Shown here piece after piece: positions 42,749 through 50,878 of a stretch of 64,000 nt of DNA. Origin of the DNA: an uncultured bacterium. Its GTDB lineage: Bacteria; CSSED10-310; CALFER01. Where the stretch lies: positions 14,829 through 78,828 of the forward strand of contig CALFER010000087.1 in the NCBI GenBank assembly GCA_937951895.1, in the 5' to 3' direction. The notes beneath the pieces are model-generated. The model saw only the letters and a program-made list of their open reading frames with translations, had not been told where the DNA came from and ran no database searches. Each line of letters starts with the position of its first letter. Positions within the stretch are counted from its first letter, which is position 1. The position numbers and the translations under genes are program-made.

Positions 42749-43893
42749 ACTCTCCCGGATTGTGCTTTTATCTCCTCAACTACAAGCGGGATACGCATCG
42801 GCATTACTATCATATCTACGAATTCATTGATGCACTGGCACAGCGACGTCCCGTGCTTCTGCACATCATGGATTGCGACGGGGAACCACGCTTCGAACAT
42901 GTTCGAGCTATCCGGATTTTCGATAAACGGGGGTTTCGTGGACGGATCCGGCGGATGCTGGCGGATGTATCGGCATACACGAGGGGATACCGGTTTTTTT
43001 ATCATCACTATACGACCGGTCCGGCTCGTTTCAGCGCACTCCTGTGCCGGATTTTCGGGGGAAGGACGTTTCTGTGGCACTGTATCGTCATGGAAGCTCT
43101 CGACCGGCATATCCCCTTGAAGCGCCTGAAACGATGGATGCTCAAGTTCACATTTCACTGTGTCCATCACGTCGTGACGGGTTCACCCGCCATGGCCAGT
43201 TACTATGAAGAGTACTACACCCTCCCGCACAGCAAGATGGTTGTGATTCCAAACTACATCAATCTCGAACGCTTCGACCGGTCTGCCTGCTCGAAGGTGG
43301 AGGCCCGTCAGCGTCTCGAATTGCCCGTCGATCGACAGGTGGTGTTGTACCTGCATGAGATTGAGGAGGGGCGCGCGCGCCTTTTGCCTGAAATCATTGA
43401 ACGGGTTCTGGAAGTTCGACCGGATGTCCTGTTCTGTGTCGTCGGTGACGGGCGATATCGCCGGATTCTGGAGCATCGCTTGCAGCACGTGATCGATAGT
43501 GACCAAGTTCGTTTTATCGGCGCGGTTCCGAATACTACCGCACCTTTGTATTATCGGGCTGCAGATGTGCATGTGATGACGTCCGCATTTGAAGCGTTTT
43601 CTCGCGTTCTGCTCGAAGCGATGGCGATGGGAACGCCGTATGTGTCCATGGACGGCGGAGGAAACATCCGGGCTTATACGCCTCCGGAGCACCAGCGGTA
43701 TATCGTTCCGGTCGAACGGATCGATCTTTTCGCGGAGAACGTCGTTCGAATCTTGAATGACTCGGCGGAAGCACAGCGATTGTCCGAAGTCGGTTTACAG
43801 CATGTGCAGGGTTACTCACTGACTCGGGTTCTCGACCGGTTCGAAAAGGTCGTATTCGGCTTGGAGACGAAAGGTGGCGGGGAACAAGACTGA
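42745..43893 (+). CDS. GT4-family glycosyltransferase
   Basis: A 382-residue GT-B glycosyltransferase. The N-terminal domain starts LCFYLLNYKRDTHRHYYHIY, unusual for the family and perhaps specific to a subgroup. HHVVTGSPAMASYY and VVIPNYINLERF mark the linker, and the C-terminal domain has FCVVGDGRYRRILE, VRFIGAVPNTTAPLYYRAAD and the EX7E motif FEAFSRVLLEAMAMGTP. It is translationally coupled to mgtE in front and overlaps the sctU/flhB start by 20 bases, so all three are probably on one transcript. Acceptor and donor are not known. Confidence 0.85.
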   Translation: MNSPGLCFYLLNYKRDTHRHYYHIYEFIDALAQRRPVLLHIMDCDGEPRFEHVRAIRIFDKRGFRGRIRRMLADVSAYTRGYRFFYHHYTTGPARFSALLCRIFGGRTFLWHCIVMEALDRHIPLKRLKRWMLKFTFHCVHHVVTGSPAMASYYEEYYTLPHSKMVVIPNYINLERFDRSACSKVEARQRLELPVDRQVVLYLHEIEEGRARLLPEIIERVLEVRPDVLFCVVGDGRYRRILEHRLQHVIDSDQVRFIGAVPNTTAPLYYRAADVHVMTSAFEAFSRVLLEAMAMGTPYVSMDGGGNIRAYTPPEHQRYIVPVERIDLFAENVVRILNDSAEAQRLSEVGLQHVQGYSLTRVLDRFEKVVFGLETKGGGEQD

Positions 43894-44929
43894 ACAACCG
43901 ACTCCCAAACGACTTCGGGATGCAAAGAAAAAAGGACAGGTCGCGAAATCGACGGACCTGATCGGTGCGATCGGTTTGATGTGTATCCTCGTGATCACCC
44001 CCGTTCTGTTTTTAAAAACAACCATACAGTTCAGGAATTGGTTTCGTGAAATCGGAGTGATTGCGGATCCGGATGCAACGGTGCTCTTCGATGCGCTCCG
44101 GAGGACAATCGAACATGTATTGACAATCAGCACCGGCATGTTGGCGTTCGTGTTTGCTGGTGTTGCGATATCTCTGTTTCTGATGATCGGCCCGGTATTC
44201 AAGCCACTGGAGTTTAGCGGCAAACAACTCAATCTGATCGAGGGATTGAAAGCGCTGTTTTCCTGGAAGCGCGCAATGGAGTTGATCAAGACAGTCATGA
44301 AACTCATCATCGGATGTTGTTGCGCATGGCTTTTTTTACGTGCTTCGATGCAATGGTTTACCCGCGCCGAACCCGAATCGGTCCGTCAGTTCAACGCGGT
44401 TCTTCTGACGACCCTCGAACGGCTTGCCATCATGTTCTGTCTGCTGAGCGGTATTGTCGGAATCCTGGATTTCCTGCATGTCAGACATCGATGGAAGAAA
44501 GAACGGATGATGAGTCGGGATGAAATCCGGGATGAATTCAAAGAAACCGAAGGGGATCCCCTCATCCGAGGTTTACGAAGGGGATTGCACAGGCAGTTGG
44601 CCAGTGAGTCGATAGCGCGCAACATCCGGAAAGCACGGGTTGTGATCGTCAATCCGACCGACATTGCGGTTGCACTGGAATACATCGAGGGAGTACACGA
44701 AGCGCCACGGGTGTTGTTCAAAGGGCGTTCGGGGATCGCGTTGGTCATCCGGAGGGAGGCGATGAGATCGGGGGTGGCGATTGTCCGGGATGTCAGGTTG
44801 GCTCGGGTGTTGTTCCGAGTGCCGGATGGGGAAGAGATCCCGGATGTATTATATGAGATCATCGCTGAGATTTTTTTGATGCAGGGGGAGGGGAATTGTT
44901 CCGGGTCGGTTGCAGCACCATCCCATTGA
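43874..44929 (+). CDS. sctU: Type III secretion export switch protein SctU/FlhB
   Basis: SctU/FlhB is the inner-membrane export gate protein whose self-cleavage switches substrate class. The 351-residue protein has the family N-terminus KTEQPTPKRLRDAKKKGQVAKS, four membrane segments (about 30-205), MSRDEIRDEFKETEGDP after the last segment, and the cytoplasmic domain with RARVVIVNPTD-type sequence. The cleavage motif is NPTD (Asn260-Pro-Thr-Asp263) instead of NPTH. GTG 43874 has GGAG 8 bases upstream. No other flagellar gene is in the window; the neighbours (candidate substrate, TPR gene, sctV) favour a non-flagellar system, but FlhB is not excluded. Confidence 0.9.
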   Translation: MAGNKTEQPTPKRLRDAKKKGQVAKSTDLIGAIGLMCILVITPVLFLKTTIQFRNWFREIGVIADPDATVLFDALRRTIEHVLTISTGMLAFVFAGVAISLFLMIGPVFKPLEFSGKQLNLIEGLKALFSWKRAMELIKTVMKLIIGCCCAWLFLRASMQWFTRAEPESVRQFNAVLLTTLERLAIMFCLLSGIVGILDFLHVRHRWKKERMMSRDEIRDEFKETEGDPLIRGLRRGLHRQLASESIARNIRKARVVIVNPTDIAVALEYIEGVHEAPRVLFKGRSGIALVIRREAMRSGVAIVRDVRLARVLFRVPDGEEIPDVLYEIIAEIFLMQGEGNCSGSVAAPSH

Positions 44930-44954
44930 CAATTCAATTTCTGGCCGTTAGTCT
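44926..44954 (+). promoter_or_regulatory. Candidate promoter for the putative secreted-protein/chaperone/sctV genes
   Basis: A perfect TTGACA (44926-44931), 17 bases, then TAGTCT (44949-44954), overlapping the sctU stop codon. The -10 is weak (3 of 6), which would fit a regulated promoter. Confidence 0.42.
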
Positions 44955-45044
44955 GTAACAAAATCAAAACAATGTGACGAATGGACCGGATTGCATGTCG
45001 CTTCCGTGTCACGCGGTCACGGTATTCTCGGAAAGGAGCGGTAT

Positions 45045-45767
45045 ATGGCTATTCCTTTGATCGGTTTGTTATCGCAACTCGGCACTGGCGCGGTCGGCAA
45101 TATCCTGGAGAAGACATTGCCGAAAGCCAATGACGCCATGAAGAGTATGGCGAAAGCCCCCTTCATGATGCTCGAGAACCTCAAGGAGTTGATCGGAGGC
45201 AAAGAATCGAAAACTCCCCCGGCCGAACAGTTTTCTTTGAAAACACCGCAGAACCTGGCTGACATGTCCCAAAAGTCACCGGACCTTCCACAACGCATCG
45301 ATTCGCTCAAGGATAAACTCGGGCAGATCATGGATATTCTCGCCAATCTCGGAGAACTGATCGCACAAATCGGACATCTTTTTGGGAAGAACACCGGTTC
45401 ATACGGTCAGGTTGGTAAGCCCAATCAGCAGGTTTCGCCTCAGATGAGCACCGGACAACCCTTCGGTATCAATCAGACGCTCCAGCAGCAGGTCCCTTCC
45501 CAGGGGGGATCTCCGGGAGGATCGGGCGACACCGGAATCGGTCCATCCGGGTCGGCACAGGGGATGTCTCAATCGCAGGGAACATCCGGAACAGGGGGAG
45601 CATCGGGAATGGCAGGTGAGAGCAACTCGGTGATGTCGGAGCAGTGGGCGATGTTTGAAAAGATGCAGAGTATGCAGCGTGCGGCACAGATGTTCGAACT
45701 CGCGGTCAAAATTGCTGAAGTCCAGCACCAGGCCGCCATGTCCGCCATCCGGGCGATCAAATACTGA
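45045..45767 (+). CDS. Gly/Ser/Gln-rich protein, candidate type III secretion substrate
   Basis: A 240-residue protein with no recognised domain. Residues 1-60 are hydrophobic-amphipathic (IPLIGLLSQLGTGAVGNILE, APFMMLENLKELIGG), 85-125 form a probable coiled coil (RIDSLKDKLGQIMDILANLG), 130-200 are a low-complexity Gly/Ser/Gln/Pro stretch, and the last 40 residues form an amphipathic helix (MFEKMQSMQRAAQMFELAVK). There is no Sec signal peptide, and no Cys at all. Its place between sctU and a TPR chaperone-like gene, with AAGGAG before the ATG, suggests a type III filament, translocator or effector protein. This role is inference. Confidence 0.65.
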   Translation: MAIPLIGLLSQLGTGAVGNILEKTLPKANDAMKSMAKAPFMMLENLKELIGGKESKTPPAEQFSLKTPQNLADMSQKSPDLPQRIDSLKDKLGQIMDILANLGELIAQIGHLFGKNTGSYGQVGKPNQQVSPQMSTGQPFGINQTLQQQVPSQGGSPGGSGDTGIGPSGSAQGMSQSQGTSGTGGASGMAGESNSVMSEQWAMFEKMQSMQRAAQMFELAVKIAEVQHQAAMSAIRAIKY

Positions 45768-45777
45768 GGAGACAATC

Positions 45778-46302
45778 ATGGAAACAATTCTGACACTGAA
45801 AAACCAGATCGCAGAAGGAAAGACTCTGTCGACGGAACAACTTGAGTTGTTTGCAAAGAGCGGTATTCCGATTCGTGAAATCTTCGATCTCTCTTCGGAA
45901 GATCTCGCAATCCTGGGCTATCTCGGATTCGAGTTGTACCAAAAGGGTGAAATTGACGATGCCTTGAAGATGTTCCAGGGATTGGAAGCAATCGGCCAGA
46001 GTGATGGGTACATCAGTACCGCAATCGGAACGATTCTTGCCCAGAAAAATGACTTCGACGGAGCCATCCATTATCTGGGTCGCGCGCTCGATTCCGATCC
46101 GAGCGATCTCAACGCATTGATCAATCGCGCTGAGGTTTTCCTGAAAATGAATCGCTTCGAGGAAGCAGCCGTGGATCTGAGGCACATCATCGAAATCGAT
46201 CCCGAAGGCAAGGATCCGATTGGAGCGCGTGCCCGGATTCTCATCCTCGTGACACATGAACTCGCACGGGCGCTCCGCAACGATCCAGACGGCGAACATT
46301 GA
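45778..46302 (+). CDS. TPR protein, candidate type III secretion chaperone (SycD/LcrH-like)
   Basis: A 174-residue all-helical protein with about three TPR units: AILGYLGFELYQKGEIDDAL (62-81), SDGYISTAIGTILAQKNDFD (about 90-115) and LNALINRAEVFLKMNRFEEA (about 127-150). The size and the N-terminal helical extension before three TPRs are the layout of class II translocator chaperones such as SycD, LcrH and IpgC. GAGGAG sets the ATG at 45778, 10 bases after the candidate substrate gene, the usual place for a chaperone. The start of sctV overlaps its stop (TTGA). General TPR proteins look alike, so the specific role is inferred from context. Confidence 0.75.
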   Translation: METILTLKNQIAEGKTLSTEQLELFAKSGIPIREIFDLSSEDLAILGYLGFELYQKGEIDDALKMFQGLEAIGQSDGYISTAIGTILAQKNDFDGAIHYLGRALDSDPSDLNALINRAEVFLKMNRFEEAAVDLRHIIEIDPEGKDPIGARARILILVTHELARALRNDPDGEH

Positions 46303-48386
46303 CAGGGGCTTCGATTTTATCGACATACAGTGACATCGTGCTGGCCATCCTCGTTGCCGGGGTGGTCAGCATGATGATCGTCCCGCTTCCCACCCCGCTT
46401 CTCGATATCCTGCTGACGCTCAATATAACCGGAGCTGTGCTGATCCTGTTGATTGCCCTTTATGTCAGCACCCCTCTCAGGCTTGCAACTTTCCCCAGCA
46501 TTCTCCTGATCTCAACACTCTTCAGACTCGCCCTGAATGTTTCCTCGACGCGGTTGATTCTCCTGCAAGCCGATGCAGGTGAAGTCATACGGTCGTTCGG
46601 TCAGTTCGTCGTGCAGGGCAACATGATCGTCGGCGCGGTGGTTTTTGCAATCCTGACACTGATTAACTTCATCGTCATAACAAAAGGATCCGAACGTGTT
46701 GCAGAGGTGTCTGCCCGCTTCACACTCGATGCCATGCCGGGGAAACAGATGTCGATCGACTCGGATGTCCGCTCCGGGGCAATCGATGTGGAAACTGCCA
46801 AGTCCCGGCGGAGCGATCTGGAACGCGAAAGTCAGCTCTTCGGCGCGATGGATGGAGCCATGAAGTTTGTCAAAGGTGACGCAATCGCGGGAATCGTCAT
46901 TACTATCGTCAATATTCTCGGAGGTATTCTGATCGGTGTGCTCACTAAAGACATGCAGGTTGTTACCGCCCTGAAGACCTATGGCATTTTAACGATCGGA
47001 GACGGGCTGGTCACACAGATCCCGGCATTGATCGTCGCAACATCTGCCGGCCTGATCGTGACGCGCGTTGCACCTGAACACGGCGATGCACATCTCGGGC
47101 ATGAACTCTCCATTCAGTTGCTTGCTCACCCCAGGGCATTTGCAATCACAGCGATTCTCCTGATCGCTCTCGGATTGGTGCCCGGGCTGCCAACCATACC
47201 CTTTTGGTTGTTGGCTGCTGTCATGGCAGTGACTTCAAAACTCTCTTCGCATGCAAGGCAAAACTCCTCCCATGCCCATCATGAATCTTCATCTCCTGAC
47301 AGCACGATCTCCGGAACCATCGAACCTGCAACCCCGATTACGCTGCCGGTGCCTCTGGCTCTTCATCTGTCGATGGAAATATCATCTGTTTTACTCGCTA
47401 CCCCAGGCGATATTGACGCATTCGAGACACAATTACGTCATGTTCGCGATTGTCTCCAACTCGAACTGGGGGTCCGAATCCCCAGGATCATGGTGCGGCT
47501 CAATGATCCTGCAATAGAATCCCGGGGTTATCGCGTCTTTCTCTTTGAATCACTGAGTGAACCCGGCTCCATACCTCTCGAAAAGTGCCTTGTCCGTCAT
47601 CCTCCGGACAAACTGGGACTCCCGATTGCGGAAGTCGGATCGATGAAGGAACCAGGCGGTGTCGCACCGTGCGCGGTTTTAAGTGTCGGCTGGATCGACC
47701 GGATCCGGCAGCTCGGTTTCCCTGTTCTCGAGGATCTCGATATCATCGGATGCCATATCGAAAACTTCATCCGCCGGCATGCTGCAGACCTCCTTGGACT
47801 GCAGGAAACCAAATGGTTGTGTGAAGAGCTCGAACGATACTATCCAGATTCTGTCCGCGAGGTGATCCCCCGTTGTATCAGCTATGCCCGGTTAACCGAC
47901 ATTCTCAGACGCCTGCTTCGCGAAGGCGTATCCATCCGCAACATCAAACTGATCCTGGAATCGTTGTCCGAATGGGCTCCCATCGAACCGGACAACTTTC
48001 TTCTGACTGAAAAAATCCGATTGAGTCTCAATCGACAAATCACGGCCAGGGCAATTGGTGAACGCGGGTATCTGGGGGCTTTCGTGATCGCGCCGGCGAT
48101 TGAGACACTGATTCAGGATTCCATCCGATTCAGCAACGGAGAACGAACCCTGGCGATTGAACCGGAGAATCTGGATTGCCTGTTTCGGACCTTCTCACAG
48201 GCATTTCAGCGGCATCGTTCCACGGAAAAAATCGTTCTCCTCACCATGAATTCTTCCATCCGACATGTGCTCTGGAAACTGCTCGTGGCTGACTACCCGC
48301 AACTCGAGGTCGTTTCAATCGATGAAATTACACCCGGAACGCGAATCGTTCCCGTCCGCAAGATTCAACTACAGGAGGTGAAATAG
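46299..48386 (+). CDS. sctV: Type III secretion export gate protein SctV/FlhA
   Basis: SctV/FlhA forms the nonameric export gate in the inner membrane. The 695-residue protein has seven to eight membrane segments in 1-330 with the FHIPEP-family signature: VLILLIALYVSTPLRLATFPS-type region (split as LYVSTPLRLATFPS), LRLALNVSSTRLIL, VIVKGSERVAEVSARFTLDA-type block (SERVAEVSARFTLDAMPGKQ) and DIVETAKSRR-type (IDVETAKSRRSDLERESQLFG). The cytosolic ring domain spans about 355-695. The start is a TTG overlapping the TPR gene stop; no better start is in frame. Neighbours favour a non-flagellar injectisome; FlhA of a flagellum is the alternative. Confidence 0.92.
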   Translation: MTGASILSTYSDIVLAILVAGVVSMMIVPLPTPLLDILLTLNITGAVLILLIALYVSTPLRLATFPSILLISTLFRLALNVSSTRLILLQADAGEVIRSFGQFVVQGNMIVGAVVFAILTLINFIVITKGSERVAEVSARFTLDAMPGKQMSIDSDVRSGAIDVETAKSRRSDLERESQLFGAMDGAMKFVKGDAIAGIVITIVNILGGILIGVLTKDMQVVTALKTYGILTIGDGLVTQIPALIVATSAGLIVTRVAPEHGDAHLGHELSIQLLAHPRAFAITAILLIALGLVPGLPTIPFWLLAAVMAVTSKLSSHARQNSSHAHHESSSPDSTISGTIEPATPITLPVPLALHLSMEISSVLLATPGDIDAFETQLRHVRDCLQLELGVRIPRIMVRLNDPAIESRGYRVFLFESLSEPGSIPLEKCLVRHPPDKLGLPIAEVGSMKEPGGVAPCAVLSVGWIDRIRQLGFPVLEDLDIIGCHIENFIRRHAADLLGLQETKWLCEELERYYPDSVREVIPRCISYARLTDILRRLLREGVSIRNIKLILESLSEWAPIEPDNFLLTEKIRLSLNRQITARAIGERGYLGAFVIAPAIETLIQDSIRFSNGERTLAIEPENLDCLFRTFSQAFQRHRSTEKIVLLTMNSSIRHVLWKLLVADYPQLEVVSIDEITPGTRIVPVRKIQLQEVK

Positions 48387-49319
48387 CGACCATATTGCGA
48401 GCATCAGAGATCCGATTCCGGCGACTGCAGAAGCGCTCACAAGCCAGCGGATCATTCGCGATCCGAGACCCGAGATGTGATCAAGTGGAGGTGATCCTTC
48501 AGACGGTTCTGGAGGTTTCGGTGTGTCTGTTTCATGAAATGTCTTGATATCCAGAGACTCAAGGCGGGGTAGTTCAAGTTCACATGTAATCGGGCCGATC
48601 TCGATTCGATCGCCATCCTGCAGTGCCTGTGTTCCGCTGATCAGCTTCCCGTTAACCCGAATGCCGTTCGATGATCCGCAATCCTGGATGAATACATGAT
48701 CATCCGCCGTGCGAAACACACTCGCGTGACGTCTCGATACGGCGGGTGAATCGATCACATAGTCACACGATGCATGTCGACCCATGCTGTAAGGTCGATC
48801 GGAATCTTCCAAAACGAGCGGTTGGACTTCAGCCGAGATGGGATTCGATACGACGATTTTGGGATACTTCGCGGGCAACGCGAATCGCTCGATGATCGCA
48901 TCCACATCTCCGGAATGATCCACACCACGGTCTGCGAGAGTCGTCTTATGTCGCACTTCCGGAACTGCACTGAAGGCAATGTCCATCTCAAAAGGCCCGA
49001 TGCAGATGGTGTCTCCCGGAACGATCATCGCGGGTTTCCCCGGAGAAATCCGCTTCGCGTTCAGTTCTGTACCGTTGCGACTTGTCAGATCCTCGATAGT
49101 AAACTGATCAACATCCCGGGCGATTCGAGCGTGAACTCCTGAAACTTCAGGCGAGTCCAAACGGAGATTCACCGCAGGATCACTCCCGATCATGATGCTC
49201 TCGATCGCTCGCGGGATCTCAATGACATGATTCCATGAGGGCATACCCGCATCGTCAGTGGCGGCTGCTTCTGCGCTGATTTTGCGGACACGTATCACAA
49301 GACGATTACAACACGTCAT
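48369..49319 (-). CDS. Double-FHA protein with C-terminal membrane anchor
   Basis: A 316-residue protein with two forkhead-associated (phosphothreonine-binding) domains. FHA1 is at about 35-115 (SIMIGSDPAVNLRLDSPEVSG, then HARI and SRNGTELNAKRI). FHA2 is at about 165-250 (YSMGRHASCDYVIDSPAVSR, RHASVF, DCGSSNGIRVNG). A Pro-rich linker and one C-terminal membrane helix (about 290-314) follow, making it tail-anchored with FHA domains in the cytosol. GGAGGAG precedes the ATG. Its 3' end overlaps sctV by 18 bases, but it is co-directional with the GH84/nif3/pan operon and may be its last gene. SctD proteins also carry FHA-like domains, but the periplasmic ring part is absent here. Confidence 0.85.
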   Translation of the reverse strand: MTCCNRLVIRVRKISAEAAATDDAGMPSWNHVIEIPRAIESIMIGSDPAVNLRLDSPEVSGVHARIARDVDQFTIEDLTSRNGTELNAKRISPGKPAMIVPGDTICIGPFEMDIAFSAVPEVRHKTTLADRGVDHSGDVDAIIERFALPAKYPKIVVSNPISAEVQPLVLEDSDRPYSMGRHASCDYVIDSPAVSRRHASVFRTADDHVFIQDCGSSNGIRVNGKLISGTQALQDGDRIEIGPITCELELPRLESLDIKTFHETDTPKPPEPSEGSPPLDHISGLGSRMIRWLVSASAVAGIGSLMLAIWSLFHLL

Positions 49320-49352
49320 ATCCGGGTCTCCTCCCGCTATCGAATTGTTATC

Positions 49353-49631
49353 CTAATGATACAGCAGCCAGGGAATCGGTGTCCAGGAGAGCACTGCGAG
49401 TACCGCGGCAACTGCAAACACGTATAGAAGAACAGGCGAGCGTCGTGTGTCGCGGCACCAATCCCGATATGCACGCAATTTTTCATTGAGTGAGGTCCGG
49501 ACCGGAGGATTTTCGAGACCTCGGTCCAGATATTTCAAGATAAAGTGAATGCGAAGATAAGCGCTGAAAGCACAGAATCCGGATACAAAAAACAACCAGG
49601 CCAGACTCCAGACATAGACAATATACTTCAT
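49353..49631 (-). CDS. Small two-helix membrane protein
   Basis: A 92-residue protein with two hydrophobic helices (about 3-25, IVYVWSLAWLFFVSGFCAF; and about 70-88, VLLYVFAVAAVLAVLSW) joined by a charged loop with RTSLNEKLRAYRDWCRD. The ATG at 49631 overlaps the GH84 gene stop (ATGA), so it is translated after it; the frame further upstream (to 49802) lies inside that gene and is rejected. I do not recognise the family. Confidence 0.62.
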   Translation of the reverse strand: MKYIVYVWSLAWLFFVSGFCAFSAYLRIHFILKYLDRGLENPPVRTSLNEKLRAYRDWCRDTRRSPVLLYVFAVAAVLAVLSWTPIPWLLYH

Positions 49632-50872
49632 CGTGACTCCATACACTGTGACAGGATGCAATGATACAACGGCGTACTCCAGCGTTGATCCCGCAGAATC
49701 CGGGGATCGGGTTTTTCTCGGTGTTGCGCGCCTGCCGACAGGAATCTCAATGCAAAGTCGATATCGCCGCGCAAAGTCTGGACAAACGGAAACAGATCGC
49801 ACCAGAACTCATACTGGTCATCGATCAGGGAATCGTCGCTGATGCATGTGGATATTTCCTTCAGTCGTTCCATGATCGGTCCTGTATCGGAACCGGTTCG
49901 CAGAATACGTGTGATCGTCTCGAGCAGGGTCTCCCAACTGCGGGATACAGACCACGGCGTATAGAAATATCCAAGTATCAGTCTGACGGTATCTTGGTTC
50001 CGGGCGAAATACGTGTCGATTGCATCGGACCAGGCATCCTCGGAAGATCCCCGTCCGTATGCAAGAAATGGTGCTGAAGCACGCATCGCCAGCAAACTGG
50101 GATAAGACCATTGTGACATGTTCATGAAGTAGCCGGTACTGTATGACCGGAAATTCGGGTCACGACCGGATAGAGGTCCGGTGTAGAGCGCTGTTGCCGG
50201 AAGATAATCCACAGCGTGAAAGTTATCCCAGATGCATGGTTTTCGTTTGAGGATCTTCGTGATTTCCTGCAGACAATCCTGCTCGATACTCCTCGAGATG
50301 ATTGTCGGGCCGGTCCAGAGTACCCGGATCTCCGGGGATATCAAAGTACCCACGGCCGTGAGATAATCGTTCGCATTGGGTTCTCTCCGGATATGCCAGT
50401 CCGAGTAAAATGTCGGGCAGAAGAACCAGATGACATCTCGCGGGATCGCATCCCGCAAGGCGGCCATCAAGGAGGAATGAAGCTTTCCGTCAGCGGAAGG
50501 GCCATGAATATCATCCATGAATAAACCAAATGCGCGAACTCCTAGAGTATAAAACTGGCGGTACTTATCACATAACCGATCGAAGTGATCCTGACGCGTG
50601 AAGTCATAGCTCAAACCGGGTGAGAGCGAGAACAGAAAGGTGACTCCCTGTGCCTTGGCATACTGAATGAGGTTTTCAAATTGCTTCAGAACACGGCTGG
50701 GATATCGGCGTTCCCAATGCAACCGATGATATGGATCGAATTTGGGGGCGTACACGAATGTGTTCAAGCCGCATCGGGCCATCTCTTTGAGAACGTAGCG
50801 TCGGAAGCGAAATGTCCAGGGTCTGCCGTAGAACCCTTCGATCACACCACATGGAAACGAAGAGGGTTTCAT
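49628..50872 (-). CDS. GH84-family beta-N-acetylglucosaminidase (O-GlcNAcase-like)
   Basis: A 414-residue protein whose N-terminal two thirds are a glycoside hydrolase 84 TIM barrel. Landmarks: CGVIEGFYGRPWTF, CGLNTFVYAPKFDPYHRLHW, FLFSLSPGLSYDF, and GVRAFGLFMDDIHG, in which Asp120-Asp121 match the paired catalytic aspartates of O-GlcNAcase/hyaluronidase. WTGPTIIS and CIWDNFHAVDY are further family strands. Bacterial GH84 enzymes are normally secreted, but no signal peptide is visible here. The ATG has no clear ribosome site and lies 6 bases after the nif3 stop. Substrate could be a GlcNAc-bearing glycan or protein. Confidence 0.88.
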   Translation of the reverse strand: MKPSSFPCGVIEGFYGRPWTFRFRRYVLKEMARCGLNTFVYAPKFDPYHRLHWERRYPSRVLKQFENLIQYAKAQGVTFLFSLSPGLSYDFTRQDHFDRLCDKYRQFYTLGVRAFGLFMDDIHGPSADGKLHSSLMAALRDAIPRDVIWFFCPTFYSDWHIRREPNANDYLTAVGTLISPEIRVLWTGPTIISRSIEQDCLQEITKILKRKPCIWDNFHAVDYLPATALYTGPLSGRDPNFRSYSTGYFMNMSQWSYPSLLAMRASAPFLAYGRGSSEDAWSDAIDTYFARNQDTVRLILGYFYTPWSVSRSWETLLETITRILRTGSDTGPIMERLKEISTCISDDSLIDDQYEFWCDLFPFVQTLRGDIDFALRFLSAGAQHREKPDPRILRDQRWSTPLYHCILSQCMESR

Positions 50873-50878
50873 CGGATT

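Noticed and set aside
42172..43170. 332-codon open frame on the - strand across mgtE and the glycosyltransferase
   Set aside because: Antisense shadow of two well-supported coding genes that are coupled by an ATGA overlap.
43874..48386. Flagellar flhB-flhA locus
   Set aside because: Not fully excluded, but no other flagellar gene lies nearby, and the pair is separated by a candidate substrate and TPR chaperone, which fits a non-flagellar type III system better.
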